Origin: an uncultured Planctomycetales bacterium
GTDB lineage: Bacteria; Planctomycetota; Planctomycetia; Isosphaerales; Isosphaeraceae
NCBI GenBank assembly: GCA_903926465.1
Contig: CAIYJE010000180.1
Coordinates: forward strand, 1 to 64,000
Length of the DNA: 64,000 nucleotides
Reading direction: 5' to 3'
A program made the position numbers and the translations under genes. A model generated the notes under the pieces. The model was not told where the DNA came from. It saw nothing but the letters and a program-made list of their open reading frames with translations, and did no database searches. Numbering within the stretch: the first letter of the stretch is position 1; every line of letters begins with the position of its first letter. This document shows, piece by piece, positions 17,765 through 26,548 of the stretch.

Positions 17765-18643
17765 TCACTTCAGCCCATAAAACCGCGTGGCGGTACCACC
17801 GAAGATCTTGTCATGCTCGGCCTTCGAGATCGGTCCCAGCGCCTCTTCCAACGCACTCTTGACCTGGGTATAGCTACCCGCCAGCTCACACACCGGCCAG
17901 TCCGAACCATACATCAATCGATCGGGACCAAACAGTTCGAACGCGTTCTGGACGTATGGTTTGAGATCGGCCGGCTTCCAGGCCTTCCAGTCGGCCTCGG
18001 TCACCATCCCCGAAAGCTTGCACCAAACATTCGGAAACTCGGCGGCCGCCTTGAAGCCAGGCAGCCAATCGTCCATCGAATGGTCTTTGATCTTGGGCTT
18101 AGCCAAGTGGTCAATCACCATCGGCAGGTTCGGAAACGCCTTCGCCAGCGTGGGCACATGGGGGAGATGCTTCACATAAATCAACACATCAAACGGCACC
18201 TGGTGCCGTTCCAGAATTCCCAGGCCTCGCATCACTTCAGGCCGAACCAACCAGTTATCATCGGGTTCGTCTTGGGCAATATGTCGCACCCCCACAAACT
18301 TGGGCCGGCCCTTCCAGAACTTGACCTGGTCTTCACAGTGGGGCGATGCCAGATCGATCCAACCCACCACGCCGGCAATAGAGTCGTTACGGGCCGCCAG
18401 CTCATCAACGGCCCACTGATTCTCCCGAAGGCTATGCTGGGTTTGCACAATGATCGAGCGATCCACCCCTGCCGTGCGCATTAGTGGCGCCAGGTCGGCC
18501 GGCATCCGATCCTTGCGGATCGGGGCCATCTTCGGCCCGTCGAGCCAGCGATAGTCAAAGACCGAGGCAGCCGGCCCCTCACCCACCTTGACTGGCGTTT
18601 CAGGCGTGAGCTTCCAGAAATGCTGGTGCGAATCAATAACCAT
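17765..18643 (-). CDS. Amidohydrolase-2 family, fuconolactonase-like
   Basis: A 292-residue TIM-barrel amidohydrolase with IDSHQHFW (HxH metal ligands), PMVIDHLAKP (His) and LMYGSDWPVCE (Asp). This order and DRLMYGSDWPV are typical of L-fuconolactonase and related sugar lactonases. The start is decided by AAGGAG eight bases before the ATG at 18643; an ATG 27 bases upstream would make the SD internal. In this cluster it would hydrolyse the sugar lactone made by the dehydrogenases. L-rhamnono- and other lactones are also possible substrates. Confidence 0.85.
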   Translation of the reverse strand: MVIDSHQHFWKLTPETPVKVGEGPAASVFDYRWLDGPKMAPIRKDRMPADLAPLMRTAGVDRSIIVQTQHSLRENQWAVDELAARNDSIAGVVGWIDLASPHCEDQVKFWKGRPKFVGVRHIAQDEPDDNWLVRPEVMRGLGILERHQVPFDVLIYVKHLPHVPTLAKAFPNLPMVIDHLAKPKIKDHSMDDWLPGFKAAAEFPNVWCKLSGMVTEADWKAWKPADLKPYVQNAFELFGPDRLMYGSDWPVCELAGSYTQVKSALEEALGPISKAEHDKIFGGTATRFYGLK

Positions 18644-18688
18644 GGGCCCGGCTCCTTGAGAGCAATGCACGAAGGAATTGCATCGGTA

Positions 18689-18755
18689 AGACAGCCGCCC
18701 CCGGCTGTCTCTGATGTCTTGAACCCTGAGTCAATGACAACCGGGGGCGGCTGTC
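18689..18755. repeat. REP-like palindrome pair, CAGCCG/CGGCTG type
   Basis: A hairpin at 18689-18710 (AGACAGCCG, CCCC loop, CGGCTGTCT) is followed by an inverted half copy. GACAGCCGCCCCCGG (18690-18704) is the exact reverse complement of 18741-18755. It lies in the 186-base gap between the mutarotase and amidohydrolase genes and resembles the hairpin at 9322-9345. Confidence 0.6.
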
Positions 18756-18829
18756 CTACATTCAGAGAGTGGGCTTTATCAGGACTCTTCAGGGCATCCT
18801 GTGGGCCTTGCACTCGTAGACCACTTTTG

Positions 18830-19276
18830 TCAGTCCATGCGCACGCCAACCGACAGCAAAATATTCGCAAATCGCTGCTGGTCGGCGGTCTGAATGGTTA
18901 GAACATGATCAAACGTGCTCACGGCATCGTAAAATGACCATTTCTCGATTGGTTCCAGCTTGAGATCCAGTCCGGCCTCGCGGATCACTTCGCGATATTC
19001 CGACCACACCGGAGGGTCTTCCGTCAGTGCATAAGGCCCTTCGGTCTCATAACCCATGGTGTTGATGGCATCAATGGGAATGGCGGAAAGCACGGCCTTC
19101 AACGCCTGGGCACACGTGATCAGGCCCGGCATCAGGTTCATGCTGATCACCGTGGCATTGGGGCCCTTCTTGGACGAGGCTGGGTAGTTGCCGTCGGCAA
19201 TCAAGATCTTGGCGTGGTGCCCAGCACGGCCGAGAACGGCGGAAATCTCGGGATGGATCAAGGTGGAACGGAGCAT
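18830..19276 (-). CDS. RbsD/FucU-family sugar mutarotase
   Basis: A 148-residue protein of normal family length. GRAGHHAKILIADGNYPA matches the FucU/RbsD opening (GHGDEI.IADANFP), and FYDAVSTFDHVLTIQTADQQ is the C-terminal active-site stretch (FYERA..A...TGE in FucU). Family members speed the exchange between anomers of fucose or ribose, feeding dehydrogenases or kinases. Here it sits between a TIM-barrel isomerase and a lactonase, with sugar dehydrogenases upstream, which fits mutarotation of a deoxy sugar such as L-fucose. Confidence 0.87.
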   Translation of the reverse strand: MLRSTLIHPEISAVLGRAGHHAKILIADGNYPASSKKGPNATVISMNLMPGLITCAQALKAVLSAIPIDAINTMGYETEGPYALTEDPPVWSEYREVIREAGLDLKLEPIEKWSFYDAVSTFDHVLTIQTADQQRFANILLSVGVRMD

Positions 19277-19295
19277 GAAGGCCTCGACTGGTTAA

Positions 19296-20129
19296 TCAAC
19301 GACGATCGATGTCGGACGGGAAAAAGTGACGAAATGCGTGGATTGTGTCGCTTGCGGCTCGCTCGGGATTACCATCGGCCATGGCTTCGGCCGAAAGATA
19401 ACCCTCGTAGCCAATCTCGGAGAGTGCCCGGGCAATTGGCCCGAAGTCAATGTGGCCGTTGCCGGCGGCCCGGCGGTTGGAATCCACAAAATGGATGTGT
19501 CCAATCGCCAAGCCACCGTCCCGGATCGCACCGGCGATATCCTGTTCCTCAATGTTCATGTGAAACAGGTCCGCAAGTAACAGCACATTTTCCGACCCCA
19601 GGGTTGCCAGGAGTTCGAGACCGTCGGTAACCCGGTTGATCAGATTGGTTTCGAACCGATTCAACGGCTCATAGAGCAACGGCACGTTATACTGGGCCGC
19701 ATGCGCACCCAGTTCATCCAGTCCCTCAGAGAGAAACTCCAGTGCCGTTTCTGGGGCCACACCCTCGCCGTGCCGGCCTTGCATGGAGCCAATGATGGCC
19801 GGTGCCCCCAGCGACCCCGCAAAGTCAATCATGGAGCGAACGAAGTCTCGGGCCGCTTTTCGGACCGCGGGATCGGCCGACGTCAGGGTAAGCTTGTGCT
19901 TCACCCAACCGGCACCCGTCCCCACCGCAGCCAGGCCCAGGCCGTTGTCTTGCAATAGTTGGCGCAGGACGCTGGAGTCGACCGCGTCGGGGCCCGGTGG
20001 AAAGACCTCAATGCCATCGAATCCAAGAGCCTTGGCCGCCTTGCAGGCTCCTGGCAAATCCTCCCAGAAAACAAACGGACCACCCCGGGCTTCGGGCACC
20101 AGGCTCACGGTCACGGCAGATCGAATCAC
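19296..20129 (-). CDS. Sugar isomerase/epimerase-like TIM-barrel protein
   Basis: A 277-residue AP-endonuclease-2-fold protein with the usual metal ligands: LYEPLNRFETN (Glu), VLLLADLFHMNIEE (Asp, His), GHIHFVDSNRRAAGNGHIDF (His) and YLSAEA (Glu). It is close in style to hydroxypyruvate isomerase and 3-keto or tagatose epimerases. The start is a GTG at 20129 with GAGGAG exactly eight bases before it; a GTG at 20138 would overlap that ribosome site. It lies 19 bases upstream of the mutarotase gene in transcription order, so the two are probably co-transcribed. The substrate is unknown. Confidence 0.85.
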   Translation of the reverse strand: MIRSAVTVSLVPEARGGPFVFWEDLPGACKAAKALGFDGIEVFPPGPDAVDSSVLRQLLQDNGLGLAAVGTGAGWVKHKLTLTSADPAVRKAARDFVRSMIDFAGSLGAPAIIGSMQGRHGEGVAPETALEFLSEGLDELGAHAAQYNVPLLYEPLNRFETNLINRVTDGLELLATLGSENVLLLADLFHMNIEEQDIAGAIRDGGLAIGHIHFVDSNRRAAGNGHIDFGPIARALSEIGYEGYLSAEAMADGNPERAASDTIHAFRHFFPSDIDRR

Positions 20130-20169
20130 AGCACACACTCCTCAGCAGGCGGCAGGGTGGTAAACCAGT

Positions 20170-21189
20170 TCAGTCAAGGGAAACCACCGCCTTGATCACG
20201 CCGGTCTCGGGCTTGGTGTACGAAGGAAACACGCCAATCAGGTCTTCAAACGCCGATCGATGGGTGATCCAGGGCTGGGTGTCAATGGTACCATCCTCGA
20301 TCAGGCCAATGATCCGGGTGAAATCACCTGGCAAGGCATTGCGTGAACAGAGCAAGGTCCCCTCAGGGCGATGGAACGTGGGATGCTTGAACGTGACCTC
20401 ACCGGTGGTAATCCCCACGTAGACCAGCCGCCCGGCGGGAGCCACCAGGCCGAAGGCTGCCGACATTGAGCCGGCGTGCCCGGTAGCGTCAATCACCACG
20501 TCGGGCAGGTGGCCGTCGGTCAGGGCGCGGAGGTCGGCTTCCAGGTTCTCACTGGGCGTGAGCGTATGCTGGATTCCCATGACCGAACGGCAGAATTCTA
20601 GCCGGGTCTCGTTCATATCCAGAACGATGATTTTGCACCCAGTCAGTTTGACGAACTCCAGGGTGGCCAGCCCAATCGGGCCTGCGCCAATGACCAGGCA
20701 AGCTTCATCGGGTTGGGGAGCGCCCCGGTTGACCGCATGGCAGCCAATGGCCAGAGTTTCCACCAGGGCAAGCTGGTCAAACGCCAACGACCGCGATGGG
20801 TGGAGTTTACGCGCAGGCAGAATAAAGTGGCGACGGAGTCCGCCATCACGGTGAACGCCCAGAACCTGCAGTTTTTCGCAGCAGTTGGGGTGGCCCCGGC
20901 GGCTGGCGTAGCTCTGGGGGTCGTTGATGTAGGGCTCGACCGAGCAACGATCGCCTGGCTGGACGTTGGCAACGCCCTCACCAACTTCAACCACTTCTAC
21001 GCCCAGTTCGTGGCCTGGAATGCGTGGGTAGGAGAAGAAGGGCATTTTGCCCAGGTAGCCGCTGAGGTCGGTGCCGCAAATCCCCACGCGGTGCACGCGA
21101 ACCAGGGCCTCGCCCGGCCCCGGTCGGTTTGGCTCGGGAATGTCGATGAACTTGAATTCCTTGGGAGCTTCGAGCAGGAGAGCTTTCAT
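20170..21189 (-). CDS. Zinc-type medium-chain sugar/polyol dehydrogenase
   Basis: A 339-residue MDR enzyme. GICGTD and PGHE give the catalytic zinc Cys and His-Glu, and GAGPIGLATLEF is the NAD-binding loop. The lobe that normally holds four structural-zinc cysteines reads ASRRGHPNCCEK, so that site is largely lost. The ATG overlaps the TGA of the upstream aldo/keto reductase (ATGA), a sign of translational coupling. It probably oxidises a sugar or sugar alcohol in the same pathway. Confidence 0.87.
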   Translation of the reverse strand: MKALLLEAPKEFKFIDIPEPNRPGPGEALVRVHRVGICGTDLSGYLGKMPFFSYPRIPGHELGVEVVEVGEGVANVQPGDRCSVEPYINDPQSYASRRGHPNCCEKLQVLGVHRDGGLRRHFILPARKLHPSRSLAFDQLALVETLAIGCHAVNRGAPQPDEACLVIGAGPIGLATLEFVKLTGCKIIVLDMNETRLEFCRSVMGIQHTLTPSENLEADLRALTDGHLPDVVIDATGHAGSMSAAFGLVAPAGRLVYVGITTGEVTFKHPTFHRPEGTLLCSRNALPGDFTRIIGLIEDGTIDTQPWITHRSAFEDLIGVFPSYTKPETGVIKAVVSLD

Positions 21190-22124
21190 GGCTGATCGTT
21201 GTTCTCGGGTCGGCCTTCGATGTAAAACCAGTTATGGATTGGCTCAAGGATTGCCAGAACCTCCTTGAGCAGCGGTTCGTTGATCGGTTCGCCGGCCCAT
21301 TCCGCCCACTTGCGGATATTGGCGGGGTTGGCGGAGCCCACCACGCAGGTGGTCAGGTCGGGATTGGCAAGTGAGTACTGGAGAGCCAGCTTGGCGATAT
21401 CGACCCCCTGAGCCTCGCAATACTCAGACGCCTTGCGACAGGTCTCACGCACAAACGGGGTTGCCTTGTGCCAGGCCGGCAGCGGGGCGTTGGTCAATAA
21501 CCGGGCCGAGAACGGCGCGGCGTTGATAATGCCCACCTCTCTGGATTTCAGGTAGGGGACCAGGTCGGCGAGCATCGTGTTCTGGAGCGTGTAGTGGTTG
21601 TAAGAAAGCACCACATCCAGGTCCGTCTGATCGAGCACGTAGCGGAAGATATTCATGGGGTAGCCGCTGATCCCCAGGAACCGGACCTTGCCGGCATCAC
21701 GAAGCTTGCGCATGGCCGGCAGGGTTTCCTGAACAATCTGCGCCATGTCCACGAACTCGATATCGTGACAAAGCAGCACATCCAGGTGATCCACCCCCAT
21801 CCGGTGTAGGCTCACGTCCACGCTTTCAGCCACGCGTCTGGCTGAGAAATCAAAGTGATCGCGATCATAGCGGCCGAGCTTGGTACCCAGCAGGTATGAC
21901 TCTCTGGGCACCCCACGCAGGGCCACGCCCAGCAAGCATTCGCTCATCCCCTTGCCGTAGAACGGCGAGGTGTCAATGAACGTCATCCCCAGATCCAGGG
22001 CCACGCGAACCGAGTCAATCGCCTCGGACAGATCGACGTTCCGGAACTCCTGGCCCAGCGATGAGGCCCCAAAGGAAAGCCAGGGCAGAGTCAGCCCGGT
22101 CTGGCCGAGCGTTCGGTAGTTCAT
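21186..22124 (-). CDS. Aldo/keto reductase, L-fucose/galactose dehydrogenase-like
   Basis: A 312-residue AKR with the full tetrad: FIDTSPFYGKG (Asp, Tyr), LGTKLGRYD (Lys) and VLLCHDIEF (His). The start MNYRTLGQTGLTLPWLSFGA at 22124 is standard for the D-threo-aldose/L-fucose dehydrogenase branch; the frame runs 34 codons further upstream without family similarity. It is the first gene of the minus-strand catabolic run and overlaps the next gene by 4 bases. The likely job is oxidation of an aldose to its lactone, matching the downstream lactonase. AKR membership is firm, the fucose assignment is inferred. Confidence 0.85.
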   Translation of the reverse strand: MNYRTLGQTGLTLPWLSFGASSLGQEFRNVDLSEAIDSVRVALDLGMTFIDTSPFYGKGMSECLLGVALRGVPRESYLLGTKLGRYDRDHFDFSARRVAESVDVSLHRMGVDHLDVLLCHDIEFVDMAQIVQETLPAMRKLRDAGKVRFLGISGYPMNIFRYVLDQTDLDVVLSYNHYTLQNTMLADLVPYLKSREVGIINAAPFSARLLTNAPLPAWHKATPFVRETCRKASEYCEAQGVDIAKLALQYSLANPDLTTCVVGSANPANIRKWAEWAGEPINEPLLKEVLAILEPIHNWFYIEGRPENNDQP

Positions 22125-22550
22125 AAGAGGTCGAACCTGCTGAATTTGGTTGGCCACAATGTGGTTCGGGCAGAATCCTATGGTAGCGGCCAACCAGCAT
22201 TTTTCCAGGCAGCGGCGAATTTCCAAGATGCCGGCCAGCCGTCCGAATTCGGAAACGCGGCCGACCAGGAGGGTTCCAGGACCGGTTCCCGGTCATTCCG
22301 GCAGCGGTTGCCTGGCTTTAGTCGGTACGAGGTCGGCCGGAAAACGACATGGCGGCTAACCAGGAAAAACCGAGACCGGCACTCCATGTGCAAGTAAATC
22401 CGCAATCGGCTGAAATTGGGCAGACGCAAGGCCGGGCTGGTAGGTATCCTGGTTTTTCCTCTCAACTTGGACATTTCAAAACCTGGGTGACGACATTCGT
22501 TCGGTCGCCTGGGATCTGCCTTGGACCCTTCCCTGGATCCCACCCTGCAC
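22125..22550. other. Divergent promoter region
   Basis: This 426-base gap separates the divergent sugar-catabolism run and the glycogen phosphorylase gene. It includes a perfect small palindrome, CCACA-A-TGTGG (22154-22164), 30 bases upstream of the aldo/keto reductase start, which could be an operator. No confident -35/-10 pair or protein gene is seen. Confidence 0.4.
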
Positions 22551-25016
22551 ATGAGCAAGCCTACTTCCGCGTCCTTCGGCGCCGAGTCCGAGAAGTTGTT
22601 CTGGGGTTGTGAGAACTCCACCTTTGAGGCCCACCTGGCGTTCGACCATGTGGTTTCTCCCGAAAAGTCTTCACCGCGTGAGCGGTTTGAGGCTCTGGCC
22701 CGGACCATCCGCGACCAGCTCAGCGAAAAATGGCTAGAAACTTACGAACTTTACGATCGTGAGAACCCCAAGACGGTCTATTACCTGTCGATGGAGTTCC
22801 TGATCGGCCGGTCCCTGATCAACAACGTGATCAACCTGGGGCTGCAAGACCATGTGCAGAAACTGCTTGAGGCCAACGGCCTGAGCTGGACCGAGATCGT
22901 TGAGAATGAGAACGACGCCGGTCTGGGCAATGGTGGCCTGGGACGCTTGGCCGCGTGCTTCATTGAAAGCCTGGCCACCCTGGGTATTCCGGCCATTGGT
23001 TATGGGCTGCGCTACGAATATGGCATTTTCCGCCAGGAGATCCGCAGCGGCTACCAGGTTGAGCAACCTGACCACTGGCTACGTTTCCCCGACCCCTGGG
23101 AAGTGAACCGGTACGGGCGTACCGTGGACGTTCCGCTGGGCTGTTCGTTTGAACTCTCTCAGGGGCAACTGCACCAGATTCCTGGCCGGCCGATGATGCT
23201 GGTGGGAACGCCCTACGATCGCCCGGTGGTGGGTTACGGTGGGAAAACCATCAACTCGCTCAGGCTCTGGGGCGCCATGGCCCATGAGCAATTCAACTTC
23301 GGTGATTTCAGCAAGGGGGACTTCGTTTCGAGTGTGGTCGATAAAATCTTGGCCGAAACGCTGACCCGTGTGCTTTACCCAGACGACTCCACGGCCCGAG
23401 GTCAGGCCCTGCGGTTTCTGCAGGAATACTTCCTGGTTGCCTGCTCACTGGCCGATATCGTGCGCCGCTTCCGGCGCCGGGGGAACGACTGGCACGCCCT
23501 GCCGGACAAGGTGGCCATTCAGCTCAACGATACCCACCCCGCCATGTCGGTGGCCGAACTGATGCGGATCTTGCTGGACCAAGCGGGCCTGGACTTTGAC
23601 ACCGCCTGGGACCTGACTCGCCGCACCCTGGCTTACACCAACCACACCATTCTCCCCGAGGCACTCGAAAAGTGGCCCGTGGAGTACTTCCAGACCGTGC
23701 TCCCCCGGCACCTGGAAATCATCTATCAGATCAACGAGCGATTTCTTGAGAAGGTTGCCGCCCAGCATCCTGGCGATCTGGAACGCGAACGCCGGATGAG
23801 CCTGATCGAAGAAGGACCGGTGAAAAAAGTACGCATGGCCAACCTGGCGATTGTGGGATCGCACAGCGTCAACGGCGTGGCGGCCATTCACACCCGGTTG
23901 ATCAAAACCCGGGTGCTGACCGACTTTGCCGAGATGTTCCCCGAGAAGTTCAACAACAAAACCAACGGCGTGACCCCCAGACGCTGGCTGCTCCAGTGTA
24001 ACCCGGGGCTTTCGGGACTGATCACCGACGCCATTGGCGACCGCTGGATCACCCACCTCGACGAACTCAGCAAGCTCAAGCCGCTGGCCGGCGATGCGGT
24101 GTTCCGCGAAAAATTCCGGCACGTCAAGCGCGAAGCAAAACACCGGTTTGCAGACTGGATCCGCAACGCCACTGGCCAGGTGATCGATCCTGAATCGATC
24201 ATTGACTGCCAGGTCAAACGGATCCATGAATACAAACGTCAGCTCTTGAACGTGCTGAACGTGATCTCTTACTACCTCAAGCTCCATGAAGACCCACATG
24301 TCGATGTGCCGCCGCGAACCTTCCTGCTCGCGGGTAAGGCGGCCCCGTCTTACAAGATGGCCAAGGTCGTCATCAAGCTAATCAACTGCGTGGCCGAGAC
24401 CATCAATAATGATCCGGTGACACGCGGCAAGCTCACGTTGCACTTCCTGCCTGATTATTCGGTCACCCTGGCCGAACGCCTGATCCCCGCCAGCGATGTT
24501 TCTGAACAGATCTCCACGGCCGGTTTCGAGGCCAGCGGCACCAGTTGCATGAAGTTCATGATGAACGGTGCGCTGACCGTGGCCACCCGCGACGGCGCCA
24601 ATATTGAGATGGCTGAGGAAGTGGGCGAAGAGAACATGTTCTTGTTCGGACTCACGGCCGAACAGGTGGAACAAGGTCGCGCTTGGTACAACCCTACATG
24701 GCACTACGAACACGAGATCGACACACGACGGGTGCTGGACCTGATCTTCTCTGACCACTTTAACCCTGGCGAACCCGGCCTGTTTACCCCGATCAAGGAC
24801 ATGCTGATCCAGCGCGGTGATTATTACATGAACCTGGCCGACCTCACGGCCTACTCACGCACCCAGCACAGGGTGAGTGAACTGTACCGCAACCAGGAAG
24901 AGTGGAGCCGCAAGGCGGTGCTCAATGTGGCGGCCTCTGGCAAATTCTCCAGCGACCGCACCATCATGGAATACGCCAACGAGATCTGGGGGGCCAAGCC
25001 CTGCCTGCCCCGCTAA
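22551..25016 (+). CDS. glgP: Glycogen/starch/maltodextrin phosphorylase
   Basis: An 821-residue GT35 phosphorylase of normal length. ESLATLGIPAIGYGLRYEYG and the N-terminal VYYLSMEFLIGRSL are signature segments. The PLP-binding site EASGTSCMKFMMNG carries the Schiff-base Lys near residue 668. The enzyme cuts alpha-1,4-glucan with phosphate to give glucose-1-phosphate. I use the ATG at 22551; an in-frame TTG at 22521 would add ten residues. A good terminator hairpin follows at 25055-25086, so it is probably transcribed alone. Confidence 0.95.
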   Translation: MSKPTSASFGAESEKLFWGCENSTFEAHLAFDHVVSPEKSSPRERFEALARTIRDQLSEKWLETYELYDRENPKTVYYLSMEFLIGRSLINNVINLGLQDHVQKLLEANGLSWTEIVENENDAGLGNGGLGRLAACFIESLATLGIPAIGYGLRYEYGIFRQEIRSGYQVEQPDHWLRFPDPWEVNRYGRTVDVPLGCSFELSQGQLHQIPGRPMMLVGTPYDRPVVGYGGKTINSLRLWGAMAHEQFNFGDFSKGDFVSSVVDKILAETLTRVLYPDDSTARGQALRFLQEYFLVACSLADIVRRFRRRGNDWHALPDKVAIQLNDTHPAMSVAELMRILLDQAGLDFDTAWDLTRRTLAYTNHTILPEALEKWPVEYFQTVLPRHLEIIYQINERFLEKVAAQHPGDLERERRMSLIEEGPVKKVRMANLAIVGSHSVNGVAAIHTRLIKTRVLTDFAEMFPEKFNNKTNGVTPRRWLLQCNPGLSGLITDAIGDRWITHLDELSKLKPLAGDAVFREKFRHVKREAKHRFADWIRNATGQVIDPESIIDCQVKRIHEYKRQLLNVLNVISYYLKLHEDPHVDVPPRTFLLAGKAAPSYKMAKVVIKLINCVAETINNDPVTRGKLTLHFLPDYSVTLAERLIPASDVSEQISTAGFEASGTSCMKFMMNGALTVATRDGANIEMAEEVGEENMFLFGLTAEQVEQGRAWYNPTWHYEHEIDTRRVLDLIFSDHFNPGEPGLFTPIKDMLIQRGDYYMNLADLTAYSRTQHRVSELYRNQEEWSRKAVLNVAASGKFSSDRTIMEYANEIWGAKPCLPR

Positions 25017-25054
25017 ACAGCTCGCACTGGCCGTCAATTATCTGAAAAGCCCTT

Positions 25055-25086
25055 GGGGTCGGATTGCCAGCAGGCAGTCCGGCCCC
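25055..25086 (+). terminator. Terminator-like hairpin after glgP
   Basis: GGGGTCGGATTGCC and GGCAGTCCGGCCCC pair over 14 bases (two G-U pairs) around an AGCA loop, followed by a short ATTT. It lies 39 bases after the glgP stop. Confidence 0.65.
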
Positions 25087-25195
25087 ATTTCGCGTTTACG
25101 TGCAAAGTGTTCTTGGTTCTTTGCGTTTGGCAAGGGTTGACCGCAGGCCGTGGCTCACGACTTGCTCTTGATCCTTGTGGCAGGGATGAACGACC

Positions 25196-26548
25196 TCAAG
25201 ATTCCGCCGACCAGCGGCTGGCGAGCGAACCCAGCAGCCCAAATGCCAGGCTGAACCCGGCCAGCACCATCAGCGTGGGGGCAATCTCCTGGAGCGTGAA
25301 TCCGCGTGAGATCACGGCATCAAAGCCATCAATGGCCCAGTGGGTGGGAATTACCGGCGTGATCTTCTGAAGCCACTGGGGGAACAAGAAACTGGGAATC
25401 CAACCGCCCCCCAGCAACACCATGACCAGGACGGCCAGAATGGAAACCGAGCGTGCCCCCTGAGCAGACCGACCCACGGCTGCAACCAGCAAGCCAAAAG
25501 TTGAGGCCATGGCGGCAAACGCCACAGCCATCAATAGCACCGTCAGGCCCGAACCCGGTAGCGTGTATCCAAAAACAAACGATCCGAAGGTGAGCACCAC
25601 GGCAATGATGGAGAGTGATGTGATGGCGCAACTGATCGCCTTGGATAACAGCAGCGTGAACCTGGAGATGGGCGCGGTCCGAAGCCGCTTCCAAATCCCC
25701 CCGTTCCGTTCGTTGAGCAGGCCAATGCCCCACTCTACGGCCAAGAACAGCACAAACTGAACCACCATGCTGGCAAACGCATGGGCGGCCAGCGCATGCC
25801 GTTCACCGGTAGAACCGCCCCCGGTAATGGATTCATACCTGCAGACATATGGAAGCGAAACGGTCGGCCGAAGCTGCACCGGTGAGGCCGCATCTGAGGC
25901 TGTCGCTCGCTGAACAGCAGCATCACGCTCCACGGCACGGCTCTGTGCGGAGCCAGACCCAGCCAGATTCAATCGGTTCACGCCAGTCCCCACGTCGTCT
26001 TGGCTCTTGGATCGGGTCTCCAAAAGTAGTTCGTCACCCAAGAGCGCGGGATCGGCCTGAGACCCTGGAAACAGATCGGCGGCCACCGTTTCCATGATGA
26101 CCTGGCTCAGAACTCCCCGGACCAAGCTCAGCTCGCTGGAGTGGTTGGGGTCATGCACCACCAGCAGTTCTGGAGGCGGGCCTTCACCCGATATGGCATT
26201 GTCCGCGGCGTTGCCAAACCCGGCGGGAATGATGACAGCCAGCGCGGCTTTTCCTTCACGTACCGCGGCGGTGGCTGCTTTGCGTTCCAGCGATTCCACA
26301 GCCAGCGAAGGATCGGAACTGGCCCGGGCCAGGATTTCCGCCGAGTTTACACTGCCATCCTCATCCACCAGTTTAACCTGGATGGCGTTCTGTGGAGACG
26401 ACCCCGAGCCACCGAAGATCACAGCCATGAAACTGGCCAAGCAGATTGGTGCTACATACGAGAGCAACAGGCCGTAACGATCGGTCATGAAGACTTGCAA
26501 GTCTTTCATCACCAGCGCGACAAGTGGTCGAAGCTGTGAGGTTTTCAT
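25196..26548 (-). CDS. ABC-2 type exporter permease
   Basis: A 450-residue protein of the ABC2_membrane_3 layout. One N-terminal membrane helix (LLLSYVAPICLASFMAVIFG) is followed by a ~230-residue extracytoplasmic domain, and then five or six helices (e.g. SIIAVVLTFGSFVFGYTLPG; VLVMVLLGGGWIPSFLF). ATPase and permease overlap by ATGA (26545-26548), so they are translated together. The pair probably exports a drug, lipid or polymer; the substrate is not visible. Confidence 0.88.
   Translation of the reverse strand: MKTSQLRPLVALVMKDLQVFMTDRYGLLLSYVAPICLASFMAVIFGGSGSSPQNAIQVKLVDEDGSVNSAEILARASSDPSLAVESLERKAATAAVREGKAALAVIIPAGFGNAADNAISGEGPPPELLVVHDPNHSSELSLVRGVLSQVIMETVAADLFPGSQADPALLGDELLLETRSKSQDDVGTGVNRLNLAGSGSAQSRAVERDAAVQRATASDAASPVQLRPTVSLPYVCRYESITGGGSTGERHALAAHAFASMVVQFVLFLAVEWGIGLLNERNGGIWKRLRTAPISRFTLLLSKAISCAITSLSIIAVVLTFGSFVFGYTLPGSGLTVLLMAVAFAAMASTFGLLVAAVGRSAQGARSVSILAVLVMVLLGGGWIPSFLFPQWLQKITPVIPTHWAIDGFDAVISRGFTLQEIAPTLMVLAGFSLAFGLLGSLASRWSAES

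Noticed and set aside
17717-18484. 255-codon plus-strand ORF opposite the amidohydrolase
   Set aside because: Antisense to a gene with intact metal-binding motifs; His/Arg-rich composition.
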